A stretch of DNA of 64,000 nucleotides from Bacillota bacterium. Lineage in GTDB: Bacteria > Bacillota > Clostridia > Lachnospirales > Lachnospiraceae. Location: contig JAEZLZ010000140.1 in the NCBI GenBank assembly GCA_023415055.1, positions 51,198 through 115,197 on the forward strand, read 5' to 3'. The translations under genes were made by a program, and so were the position numbers. The notes under the pieces were generated by a model. The model saw only the letters and a list, made by a program, of their open reading frames with translations, searched no databases and was not told the origin of the DNA. Positions 52,496 through 61,211 of the stretch are shown here, in pieces; position 1 is the stretch's first letter; each line of letters opens with the position of its first letter.

Positions 52496-53995
52496 ATGAT
52501 TTTTGGTGTGCTTCAGTTTATCGTAGCAGTATTAGGTTGCTTCATCGGAATTGTATTTGGTGCACTTCCGGGTATGACTGCTACCATGGCGGTTGCTGTA
52601 TTTCTTCCAATGACTTATGTATGGGATCTGGGTACCTCGTTGTATTTCTTGCTAGGTTTATATGTAGGTGGTATCAGTGGTGGTCTGGTTCCTGCGATTT
52701 TAATAAATATCCCGGGTACGCCTTCCTCCATTACAGCAGGCTATGAAGGTCATCCTATGGCAAAACGTGGCGAGGGTGTGAAGGCTCTCAGAACAGCAAT
52801 TACGGCTTCCTTAATCGGTGGTTTATTCAGCTTAGTAGTTTTATCATTTTTTACACCGATTTTAGCAAAGATAGCAATCAGCTTTGGAGCTACTGAGAAA
52901 TTCTTAATCATGATTTTTGCATTAACCATGATCGCAGCTTTATCTAAGGGTAGTATCATTAAGGGCGTATTTACCGGTATGCTTGGTATATTTGTATCCC
53001 TAATCGGAGTATATGCTTATAATCAAAAATTAAGATTTGTTCCTTCATTTTTATCAACTGATTTAAGAGACGGATTTCAGTTACTTCCATTACTAATTGG
53101 TTTGTTCGCTTTTGCTCAGATACTTCAGGAATCCGAAGAGGGTATGAAGGCATGTATTGTGGATGAAAGTATATTGAATGGAAAGCAAGCGAAAAAATAT
53201 AAATTTACGCAGGTATTTAAGGGTCAGATCAAAAATATCATACGTTCCTGTTCCATTGGTACCTTCATCGGTATTCTTCCCGGTATTGGTGGTAGTGCAG
53301 CTTCCCTGTTATCCTATTCACAGGCGAAAACCTGGTCCAAGCATCCGGAGCTATTCGGTACCGGTATCGAGGAAGGACAGATTGCAAGTGAAACTGCGGA
53401 TAATGCCGTAACCGGTGGTGCTCTAGTTCCTCTGCTTTCTTTGGGTATTCCCGGAGATGCAACAACGGCAGTACTTCTTGGTGCCTTTACTTTACAAGGT
53501 ATCGCGGTTGGTCCGTTATTTATTGATCGTAATCCTGGCTTATGGTACTCCATCATTCTTGCATTATTAGTATGTAACATTATAACCTACGCATTAATGT
53601 TCTTCCCTGTGAAGCAGCTTGCGAAAATCATTAAAATCCCGAAGAGCTACTTATATCCTGCGATTTGCTTATTATGCGTAGTTGGTGCCTTCTCAACCAG
53701 AAATGGTGTTTTATTTGATGTTATTACTTTGGTATTATTTGGCTTTATTGCCTACATCTTTAATAAAATAGGCTTACCGGTTACTACCTTCCTGATCGGC
53801 TTTGTATTGGGTGGTGATATCGAAACATACTTCATGGATTCCTTACAGGGCGCAAGCGGTTATTTAAGCTGCTTCTTTGCAAAGCCGGCTGACTGGGTAC
53901 TTTGGCTATTAATTATTGTTTCTGTTGGCTATGCTCTTTGGGATGACCATAGAGAGAAGAAAACAAACGTAGAAAACGTACTTAAAAGAGATTAG
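52496..53995 (+). CDS. Tripartite tricarboxylate transporter large permease (TctA family)
   Basis: 499 residues from the ATG at 52496; a GTG three codons earlier overlaps the AGGTGAG ribosome site. About 11-12 membrane segments. The family signatures are GIVFGALPGMTATMAVAVFL (a P-G-x-x-x repeat), YVGGISGGLVPAILINIPGT, and the second copy IGTFIGILPGIGGSAASLLS plus LVPLLSLGIPGDATTAVLLG. It uses an ion gradient to move the substrate given by TctC. Confidence 0.95.
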   Translation: MIFGVLQFIVAVLGCFIGIVFGALPGMTATMAVAVFLPMTYVWDLGTSLYFLLGLYVGGISGGLVPAILINIPGTPSSITAGYEGHPMAKRGEGVKALRTAITASLIGGLFSLVVLSFFTPILAKIAISFGATEKFLIMIFALTMIAALSKGSIIKGVFTGMLGIFVSLIGVYAYNQKLRFVPSFLSTDLRDGFQLLPLLIGLFAFAQILQESEEGMKACIVDESILNGKQAKKYKFTQVFKGQIKNIIRSCSIGTFIGILPGIGGSAASLLSYSQAKTWSKHPELFGTGIEEGQIASETADNAVTGGALVPLLSLGIPGDATTAVLLGAFTLQGIAVGPLFIDRNPGLWYSIILALLVCNIITYALMFFPVKQLAKIIKIPKSYLYPAICLLCVVGAFSTRNGVLFDVITLVLFGFIAYIFNKIGLPVTTFLIGFVLGGDIETYFMDSLQGASGYLSCFFAKPADWVLWLLIIVSVGYALWDDHREKKTNVENVLKRD

Positions 53996-54025
53996 TTCAT
54001 GTAATTGGATAAACATCTTAATTTG

Positions 54026-54083
54026 AGGACATATCATTAATATCATTTTAATAGTATAATGATGTTAATCGTATGTCCTTTTC
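54026..54083 (+). terminator. Terminator of the hexarate operon
   Basis: AGGACATA (54026-54033) pairs with TATGTCCT (54072-54079), with further AT pairing inside (ATCATTAATATCAT against AATGATGTTAAT). TTTT follows. Confidence 0.7.
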
Positions 54084-54155
54084 ATTTCATAGCAATTAAT
54101 GCTCTAAGAATTAAACGCACAAGAAATGATATTATGATAGAAAGGAGAGCGAATT

Positions 54156-56069
54156 ATGACAGAAATCACATTGTTTGTACCCAGAGAGGAAATGCTCCAT
54201 CAGGCACACGATATCCTGCATACTGAAAATTATAGTATTAAGGATATGAAAGTAATCGCATCAGCAGATGCTGTCAGTGAGGCAAGAAGTGCATTAGCAA
54301 GGGGCACAAGCATCATTATCGCCAGAGGATATCAGGCATCCCTTATTAAGTATTATACCAATATTCCTGTAGTGGAGATTAAAATAACCGGTCAAGAGAT
54401 GGGGTTATTGATCACCAGGGCCAAGAAGACGATCAAGAAAAGTCGGCCGGTGATCGGTGTTGTTGGGTTCAATAATATGTTTTGTGATATGACGCATTTC
54501 AATCAGATCTATAATATTGATCTTCGTACCTATCTGGTATCCAATCCGGATGAATTAAGTATTGCAATTAATGAGGCTATTAATGATAACCTCGATATCA
54601 TCATTGGTGGGGATAACGCTATTACAGCGGCCTCGAGAGCCGGTATCCCTTCTCTGTTTTTATCCTCTACGGAGGATTCCATACGTGAAGCCTTTAAGAT
54701 TGCTGAAAATATGAAGTATGCTACAGACATAGAGAAAAGAAGCATGGCTCAGATTGAAACTCTGCTGGATTATTCTTTCAGCGGAATCGTTAAAATGAAT
54801 CAAAACGGTGAAATCATAGTAATTAACAAAATTATGGAGGAAATTCTCGGGAAGGCTTCCGCTGAGGTGGAAGGTAAGCCGGTTATTGAAATTTTTAAGG
54901 ATATTGATAAAGAAAAGCTTGAAGAGACATTGAACGAAGGAAATGAAATTTACTCAACCTTTATTCGTGTGAATGAAAATGCACTTGTGATTATTGTCGC
55001 ACCTATCAAAGTGGATCATCGGATTGACGGAGCAATCTTAACCTGCCACAAAGTAAAAAAGATGAAGGAAGTAGAGGCGGATATATTACGTGAACGGTAT
55101 TTGTACGGGTATATTGCGCAGGGCACCTTGGACGATATTCCACATAAGTCAAAATGCATGCAGAAAAATGTGGCATTAGCAAAGGTATACGCTCAATCCA
55201 ACAGTCCTGTTTTAATCTATGGAGAAATTGGGACGGAGAAAGAACTCTTTGCACAAGGAATTCATAATAACAGTTTGAGGAAAAATGGTCCATTTATTTC
55301 AACCAATTGCATTGGCATGAGTGAAGAAATGCAGACTGAGATCCTTTTTGGTGGTACAGATGAGTCAGAAACAGAGAAACAACAAGGAGCCTTGATTGCT
55401 GCAAATCACGGCACGGTGTTAATCAGTGAAATTGATAAATTGAGCCTGAGCACTCAATACCGACTTTACAAAATGATTCGATATAAATCACTGATCAGAA
55501 ATGATATCGTAAGGACCATGAGCATCGATGTAAAAATAATAGCAACAACCTCAAAGAATCTCAGTGCCTTAGTAAATCAAGGCTTATTCCGGGAGGATTT
55601 ATATTATTTATTATGTGGTCTGACGATTGATGTTGAACCTATACGTAACCGCCCGGAGGACCTGGAATACTTAATTGATAACTACGTGAAAATTTACTGC
55701 GATTTGTACTCCAGATATCATGTACTGACAGCAGGAGCAAAGCAACGGATGTTAGAGTATCCTTGGTACGGTAATTTAATTCAGCTGGAAAGCTTCTGCG
55801 ACAGAATGATTCTGAATGCAGGTCATCGATCTATAGAGGAGTCTTATATTACAAATCTCCTCGATGAATTATATCCCATCGTTCAGCAGCAGAGAAACGG
55901 AAAAGAAAAACTTGTGATTTATAAAGATCCGGAAGCGATCAAGATAACACAGATATTAGAGAAATATAACGGAAATCGGACGTTGGCGGCTGATGAACTA
56001 GGTATCAGTAAAACTACCTTATGGAGACATATGAAGAAGTATGGAATTGCAAGTAAATATAATGTATAG
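54156..56069 (+). CDS. PrpR-like regulator with degenerate AAA+ domain
   Basis: 637 residues. PrpR_N sensor domain at about 1-190 (ending in a Rossmann-like GIPSLFLSSTEDSIREAF), PAS domain at 200-300 (SFSGIVKMNQNGEIIVINKI), AAA+ domain at 325-560 and a Fis-type helix-turn-helix at 590-637 (NGNRTLAADELGISKTTLWR). The AAA+ part is altered: Walker A reads GEIGTEKE where GExGTGKE is usual, the GAFTGA loop that contacts sigma-54 is absent (LFGGTDESETEKQQGAL), and Walker B reads VLISEID with Ser for Asp. It probably does not act with sigma-54. It lies after the tct genes and likely controls the hexarate operon. Confidence 0.85.
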   Translation: MTEITLFVPREEMLHQAHDILHTENYSIKDMKVIASADAVSEARSALARGTSIIIARGYQASLIKYYTNIPVVEIKITGQEMGLLITRAKKTIKKSRPVIGVVGFNNMFCDMTHFNQIYNIDLRTYLVSNPDELSIAINEAINDNLDIIIGGDNAITAASRAGIPSLFLSSTEDSIREAFKIAENMKYATDIEKRSMAQIETLLDYSFSGIVKMNQNGEIIVINKIMEEILGKASAEVEGKPVIEIFKDIDKEKLEETLNEGNEIYSTFIRVNENALVIIVAPIKVDHRIDGAILTCHKVKKMKEVEADILRERYLYGYIAQGTLDDIPHKSKCMQKNVALAKVYAQSNSPVLIYGEIGTEKELFAQGIHNNSLRKNGPFISTNCIGMSEEMQTEILFGGTDESETEKQQGALIAANHGTVLISEIDKLSLSTQYRLYKMIRYKSLIRNDIVRTMSIDVKIIATTSKNLSALVNQGLFREDLYYLLCGLTIDVEPIRNRPEDLEYLIDNYVKIYCDLYSRYHVLTAGAKQRMLEYPWYGNLIQLESFCDRMILNAGHRSIEESYITNLLDELYPIVQQQRNGKEKLVIYKDPEAIKITQILEKYNGNRTLAADELGISKTTLWRHMKKYGIASKYNV

Positions 56070-56115
56070 GTATCAAATAATTGATTGAAAAGAGCGATCC
56101 AGAAAGGGGACAAGA

Positions 56116-56203
56116 ATGTCCAATAAACTTAGTTTAATCATGACAAGCATAAGCCGGGGAGTTGCTAAATAAACTGTTGTCATGATTAAACTAAACATGG
56201 ACA
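56116..56203. repeat. Long inverted repeat between convergent genes, with a tiny reading frame
   Basis: TTAGTTTAATCATGACAA (56129-56146) is a perfect inverted match to 56177-56194, and outside it TGTCCA (56117-56122) matches TGGACA (56198-56203). The loop is about 30 bases. No T-run follows. The top strand also has an 18-codon frame (56116-56172) starting ATGTCCAAT behind AAAGGGGA and ending GTTGCTAAATAA. It may be a terminator, a small mobile element remnant, or a leader peptide; I cannot decide. Confidence 0.5.
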
Positions 56204-56283
56204 GTTGCTTCGTGAAGGCATCAAGATACCATCGAAGCTTGTGAGGAGGAGTATATGGGGATTATACTCTGCCGGTCCGATTG

Positions 56284-57600
56284 TTAAACAGAAAGCTTAC
56301 AGTTTGTAATCAGATTATCGGCTTTATCAAAAATAAGTGGAGCTGGCTCATCAATTGCCTCAAGACCCGGATATTGACCTGCTTTCACACTTTCATAATA
56401 AGCCTCGGATAGCATTATTTCACCGATGTGAAGACTGTTAGGGATTCGAATCATCCGGACATTGTGCTTATCTATATCATTACAGGTACGGATACAAATT
56501 TTTATAGCTTCCTTATCATCATAAACAACGCAGGGAATTCGCGCAGAAGCAAGTACCGTGCTGGTGATACAATTTGGATAGACCATCTCGATATCCATCT
56601 CATCAAAGATTTTCTTTGTTATCGCGCTGGCCAGTCCCACACCCAGGGCATTGCCGTGGGAAGCTTCGCTAAGATTAAGAAAACAGGTACGTTGGACCTT
56701 GACGCCGCCGCTGGCATACGGAGTGGAGAAGGTACCCGTGATATTAGGGTCTACGCCCGTTCCACTGAAATTTTTTCCTATTTCATCGACGATGAGAACG
56801 TCACCCTCACCGACAAGGATTTTAGGCATATGATCAAAAGCAAGTTTTAATAGCTCCGGTTCGCGGGTGAGGATATTTTCCGGCAGGATTGCTTCTATCC
56901 GCATTGTTTCATCATAGGCATTTTCCATACAAGGAATAGCGAACAGAATCGGTGCCTTTTCTAACACTACCTTAGCCATGGTAGGGATATTCTTAGCAAT
57001 TTTGTCCATTCCGTCAGAATGCACCTGTTCAGCGCCCTTTTGCTTTCCCAAACCAACGGTCATCATCTTACAGGGACCGCTTTCGATGGGGCCGCGGAAG
57101 GCATTATGGGGCTTTAGACGGCAGGAGACAATGATGCCATCAGATTCGTAGGCGTTTTTATCCATATAAACAGGCCGTCCAAGCTCTGATAGACCAAGCT
57201 CTACTACCTCCATTGAGGATTTGATTGGGCATCCCATCGTTTCCGGAGTTATATTATAGCCTGCGAGTAGCTCAACTTGGCCCGTGGCGCTAGCGCCACC
57301 ATGGCTTCCCATCGCAGGGACAATAAATGGATTTGCACCCTTTGATTTTACAAAATCTACAATAGACCTTGTAATAATATCTACATTACGAATACCACGA
57401 CTTCCGGCGGTAATTGCTATATTCATACCTCTTTTGATCTTGGAGGCAAATTGCGGCTGAGAGAGTTCCTTCTCAACTACTGACGGAATTTCCTCCGGTG
57501 TTATAGACTGATTGGGAAAGGTTTGTCTTGCGTGAAACATCCGGGGAATTTCAACATCTGCCAAAAGAGCAGATACAGTACCATTTTTAACCACCTTCAT
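56284..57600 (-). CDS. LarA/DUF2088-family protein (lactate racemase-like)
   Basis: 438 residues. The N-terminal DUF2088 domain carries NIAITAGSRGIRNVDIITRS and PFIVPAMGSHGGASATGQVE (the SHGG region binds the nickel-pincer nucleotide in LarA), and later SCRLKPHNAFRGPIESGPCK and MMTVGLGKQKGAEQVHSDG. LarA-family proteins racemise or epimerise 2-hydroxyacids; many homologues use other substrates than lactate. The gene ends the hexarate region and is divergent from a LysR gene. I infer an epimerase for a hydroxyacid, uncertain. Confidence 0.75.
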   Translation of the reverse strand: MKVVKNGTVSALLADVEIPRMFHARQTFPNQSITPEEIPSVVEKELSQPQFASKIKRGMNIAITAGSRGIRNVDIITRSIVDFVKSKGANPFIVPAMGSHGGASATGQVELLAGYNITPETMGCPIKSSMEVVELGLSELGRPVYMDKNAYESDGIIVSCRLKPHNAFRGPIESGPCKMMTVGLGKQKGAEQVHSDGMDKIAKNIPTMAKVVLEKAPILFAIPCMENAYDETMRIEAILPENILTREPELLKLAFDHMPKILVGEGDVLIVDEIGKNFSGTGVDPNITGTFSTPYASGGVKVQRTCFLNLSEASHGNALGVGLASAITKKIFDEMDIEMVYPNCITSTVLASARIPCVVYDDKEAIKICIRTCNDIDKHNVRMIRIPNSLHIGEIMLSEAYYESVKAGQYPGLEAIDEPAPLIFDKADNLITNCKLSV

Positions 57601-57770
57601 GTTATCTATCTCCTTATGATGGTAATATATATTGAGGTTTTGGTCGGATTTTAAGTATTAATTAAAAGCTTATTTTATTATTTGTATTGTAATTGATTAG
57701 TATGTACCAGTCAAACTTGTTAATTTTAGATATCACTTAGTTATTCTTATTCACGGGAGGGGTATGGCAT

Positions 57771-58679
57771 ATGGATGTAAGACTGATGAAGTATATCATA
57801 AAAATATCAGAAGAAAGGAGTATTAATCAGGCTGCTAAAAAGCTTTTTATTACACAATCCGCATTGAACCAACAGCTTCTAAAGTTAGAAGAAGAGCTTG
57901 GTGTAAAACTGTTTACACGGTCTCAAAGGTATATGTTATTAACGGAAGCCGGTGAAATATACGTAAAGAACGCAAGAGAGATTATAAAAATTAGAGATGA
58001 CACCTACAGTAGAATTCATGATTTAGCAGATAAAATCAAGGGGAAGCTTTCGGTTGGCCTTTTACCGGAGAGAGGAGCTGCAATTTTCTCTTCCATATAC
58101 CCTCAGTTTTATAGCAAATATCCGGATATAAAGATGATTCCCACAGAGCAGAATGTAAAAGAACAGCTGAAATGCATCGAAAGAGGCGATTTAGATATCG
58201 GACTTGTTACGGTAAGGGAGCAGCATAAGGAAGGGAATCAGTTTATTCACATCTGCAAGGAGGAGTTCGTGCTCGTAGTTCCCAGAAATCATCCACTTGC
58301 TCCCCTTGGGGCACCTTATCAAAGCTCCTATCCGATCATTACTTTGGATAAATTTATGAATGATTCCTTTTTACTGATTTATCAGGGTTCAACTATGAGG
58401 GATGTTGTGGATGAGTTTTTCGCTCGCGAAGGCATTACGCCAAATATATTATTGGAATCCCTGCGCTGCGAAATGCTATTTGCAATCGCAGAACAGGGAT
58501 TGGGCTGTACGATTATCCCTTCCTGCTATACCAAAGACTCTGATCAGGTAGTATATTTTTCACTTCCTGAACCGAATGAGTGGGAAATCGCTGTTGCCTA
58601 TCGAGAAGGAAGCTATCTGACTATACCGGAAAAAGAGCTTATTCACTTAATAAAAGCTTACTTTCTAAATCAAAATTAA
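57771..58679 (+). CDS. LysR family transcriptional regulator
   Basis: 302 residues. N-terminal winged helix: MDVRLMKYIIKISEERSINQ, AAKKLFITQSALNQQLLKLE, EELGVKLFTRSQRYMLLTEAG. C-terminal LysR substrate-binding domain follows from about 90, with KLSVGLLPERGAAIFSSIYP and FVLVVPRNHPLA. It is divergent from the LarA-family gene, 170 bases apart, so that gene is the likeliest target. A GGGAGGGG site precedes the ATG. Confidence 0.92.
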   Translation: MDVRLMKYIIKISEERSINQAAKKLFITQSALNQQLLKLEEELGVKLFTRSQRYMLLTEAGEIYVKNAREIIKIRDDTYSRIHDLADKIKGKLSVGLLPERGAAIFSSIYPQFYSKYPDIKMIPTEQNVKEQLKCIERGDLDIGLVTVREQHKEGNQFIHICKEEFVLVVPRNHPLAPLGAPYQSSYPIITLDKFMNDSFLLIYQGSTMRDVVDEFFAREGITPNILLESLRCEMLFAIAEQGLGCTIIPSCYTKDSDQVVYFSLPEPNEWEIAVAYREGSYLTIPEKELIHLIKAYFLNQN

Positions 58680-58687
58680 GCTTGGGA

Positions 58688-59611
58688 TCATGCGTTAATA
58701 TAAGAAGGATGGGTATGGTAATATTCCTTTGCCAGTGCAATCAAAGCCTGCACTGCAGGGGTGATTACCATATCCTTTTTATATGCAGCAACCAGCTTCC
58801 AATAAGGATGACAGTCTAATCGATAATATGCGATGTTTCTGTTAGTATCCTTAAAGCCCTCGGGAATAATGGCTATACCATTCCCCTCTTCAATAATTTT
58901 TATAGTGGTATATATATTATGAACTTCATTACAAATAACAGGAGTAATTTCATACCCCCTGAATAAAGAATCCTCAATTTCTCTTCGAATGGTATCCTTG
59001 GTTGCCAGGATGAATTTTGCATCCTTTACCTGATTAAGAGAGATACAAGGCAGCTCGTTCTCTCTATCCGGATAAGAGCAGGAAAGGGAAATTGATTTTG
59101 GAACGGCTAAGATAAATTCCTCTTTCTTGATTTCAACATAGGACAAAGTACGAGAGTCCGGTTGGCATATCGCAATAAAGGCCAGTTGAAACGTATGATT
59201 CATCAGACCCTCATAAATATACTTGTATCTTCCATCAGAAAAATCCAGCCGCGTATTTGGGTAAATCGACAGAAACTTTGGATAGACAGAAGAAATCATA
59301 TTTCCGGCAATATTTTGAAAAAATCCGATCGAAATTTGGTCGGGACATTTTGTGGTTAGGGCTGCAATTTTCTGGTAAAGTGCTTCCTTTTGATCCAACA
59401 TTTTCTTGGCGGCAGCAAGGTATAAGCGTCCGGCCTGAGTTGGAAGCAACTCATTTTTAGTTCGTTCAAATAAAGGAGTACCAAGCTCCTTCTCCAGCCG
59501 TGCAAGATATACACTAAGGGTGGGCTGGGATATAAAAAGCTTTTTTGCCGCTTTTGATATGCTCTTTTCGTTACCTATTTCAACAATGTACAGTAAGTAT
59601 TTAAGATCCAT
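58688..59611 (-). CDS. LysR family transcriptional regulator
   Basis: 307 residues from the ATG at 59611; the ATG four codons earlier lies in the GGAGG ribosome site. Winged helix: MDLKYLLYIVEIGNEKSISK, AAKKLFISQPTLSVYLARLE, KELGTPLFERTKNELLPTQ. Ligand domain from 90 with ISIGFFQNIAGNMISSVYPK and FILAVPKSISL. It is similar in design to the LysR gene it converges with, 8 bases apart, and divergent from the oxidoreductase trio at 59754, which it probably regulates. Confidence 0.92.
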   Translation of the reverse strand: MDLKYLLYIVEIGNEKSISKAAKKLFISQPTLSVYLARLEKELGTPLFERTKNELLPTQAGRLYLAAAKKMLDQKEALYQKIAALTTKCPDQISIGFFQNIAGNMISSVYPKFLSIYPNTRLDFSDGRYKYIYEGLMNHTFQLAFIAICQPDSRTLSYVEIKKEEFILAVPKSISLSCSYPDRENELPCISLNQVKDAKFILATKDTIRREIEDSLFRGYEITPVICNEVHNIYTTIKIIEEGNGIAIIPEGFKDTNRNIAYYRLDCHPYWKLVAAYKKDMVITPAVQALIALAKEYYHTHPSYINA

Positions 59612-59753
59612 AATAACCTCCATCTCTTAATTATAGTTTTTCCCTATAGTGCAATAGTTATAATGAATTGGAGAAAAATACTCACTTTTAGTATAATATT
59701 TATAAAGTTAATAATCAAGATTTATAGTAGCACCTTAGGAGAAAGGATGATTT

Positions 59754-61211
59754 ATGATGGCAGCAGAATATGATGTTTTGATTATTGGAGCCGGTGTTAT
59801 TGGGTGTGCGGTTGCAAGAGAAATGTCACGAAACAAATTAAAGATCGGTGTATTAGAAAAGGAAATGGATGTAGCCCTAGGCAGCTCAGGCAGAAACTCC
59901 GGGGTACTTCATGGAGGGTTCACTTACAAAACAGGGTCATTAAAGGCACAATGCTGTATTGAGGGAAATCAGGAATTTGATGAAGTAGCGAAGGAGCTGG
60001 ATGTTCCATTCAAGAGAATTGGTAAGGTGGTTGTAGGCTTTACGGAGAAGGATGCCAAGAGCCTCGAGCGATTCAAAGCAATTGGTGATGCAAATGGAGC
60101 AGTAGGTCTTACAATGATCAATAAGGAACAATTGCAGGAGCTGGATTCTTCTGCAGGTGGAGAGTTTGCCATGTATTCACCAAGTTCAGGGATTCTTGAT
60201 CCTATGGTCTATACAATAGCACTTGCGGAGAATGCCAAAATGAATGGAGTGGATTTTCATTTTGACAGTAAAGTAACTGCGATCAAACGAGTTGATGGTA
60301 TTTATGAGTTAACTACTCCAAACCGTGTTTTTACTACAAGGTGGGTTGTAAATTGTGCAGGATTATACAGTGCTGAGATTTCTACGATGCTGGGAATTGA
60401 GGGTTATACAATTCGTGGATTTAAGGGAGAATATATCATCCTGGATAAAAAAGCCGGTAAGCATCTAAATCTGCCGGTATATCCTGCGCCGAATGAAAAG
60501 GGTGGCTTTGCAACGCATGCAACTCCTACGGTACATGGAAATGTTCTGATCGGTCCGGACTCCTATGTAACCGAGGATTTTGATGATTATGGAGTGACCA
60601 AAAAGCAAATGGATGGGTTGGTTGAAGATGGCCGGAAAATGTTCAAGTACGTGCAGAAGGATTATTTTATACGCAATTTCTCGGGAATCCGTGCTAAGAG
60701 AATTGATCCTAATACCGGAGAGGTGCTTGATTTTGTATGTGAAGCAAGAGAAGAAGCGCCGAATACAATCAACTTGGTTGGAATAGAATCTCCCGGATTA
60801 ACAAGCGCACTGCCCCTGGCAAGACGAGCGGTTGCATTTCTAAAGGAGAAGGAGCAGCTGGAACCTAATCCTGATTTTAACCCAATCAGAAAAGGAATGA
60901 TACGTTTTCACGAGCAGGATCTGGAGACTCAGAAAAAGCTGGTTCAGGAAAACCCCGATTACGGTGAGATTATTTGCCGTTGCGAGCAGATCACCAAAGC
61001 CGAAATCATACAAGCAATCCACAATCCTTTAGGTGTCTGCTCGGTAAACAGCATAAAAAACAGGACTCGAGCCAGTATGGGAAGATGCCAGGGAGGCTAT
61101 TGTGAAACCAGAATAACAAGACTGATTGAAGAGGAACTTGGGAAGCAGGAGACAGAGGTTTTGTTCTCCAAAAAGGAATCTAACATGTTTATAGGGAGGG
61201 TGAGGAGCTAA
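59754..61211 (+). CDS. FAD-dependent dehydrogenase with BFD-like [2Fe-2S] domain (GlpA/LhgO type)
   Basis: 485 residues. DAO fold with FAD site YDVLIIGAGVIGCAVAREM (6-24) and SSGRNSGVLHGGF (44-56), as in L-2-hydroxyglutarate oxidase and glycerol-3-phosphate dehydrogenase. The C-terminal part has ICRCEQITKAEII and MGRCQGGYC: Cys408, Cys410, Cys445 and Cys450, a BFD-like iron-sulfur site as in GlpA. The next gene begins at its last base. With the following two genes it forms the anaerobic three-part flavoenzyme known from clostridial glp loci. Without a glycerol kinase, a 2-hydroxyacid or another alcohol may be the substrate. Confidence 0.85.
   Translation: MMAAEYDVLIIGAGVIGCAVAREMSRNKLKIGVLEKEMDVALGSSGRNSGVLHGGFTYKTGSLKAQCCIEGNQEFDEVAKELDVPFKRIGKVVVGFTEKDAKSLERFKAIGDANGAVGLTMINKEQLQELDSSAGGEFAMYSPSSGILDPMVYTIALAENAKMNGVDFHFDSKVTAIKRVDGIYELTTPNRVFTTRWVVNCAGLYSAEISTMLGIEGYTIRGFKGEYIILDKKAGKHLNLPVYPAPNEKGGFATHATPTVHGNVLIGPDSYVTEDFDDYGVTKKQMDGLVEDGRKMFKYVQKDYFIRNFSGIRAKRIDPNTGEVLDFVCEAREEAPNTINLVGIESPGLTSALPLARRAVAFLKEKEQLEPNPDFNPIRKGMIRFHEQDLETQKKLVQENPDYGEIICRCEQITKAEIIQAIHNPLGVCSVNSIKNRTRASMGRCQGGYCETRITRLIEEELGKQETEVLFSKKESNMFIGRVRS

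Noticed and set aside
53996..54155. Sigma-54 promoter near the PrpR-like gene
   Set aside because: No GG-N10-GC (-24/-12) element was seen, and the regulator lacks the GAFTGA loop.
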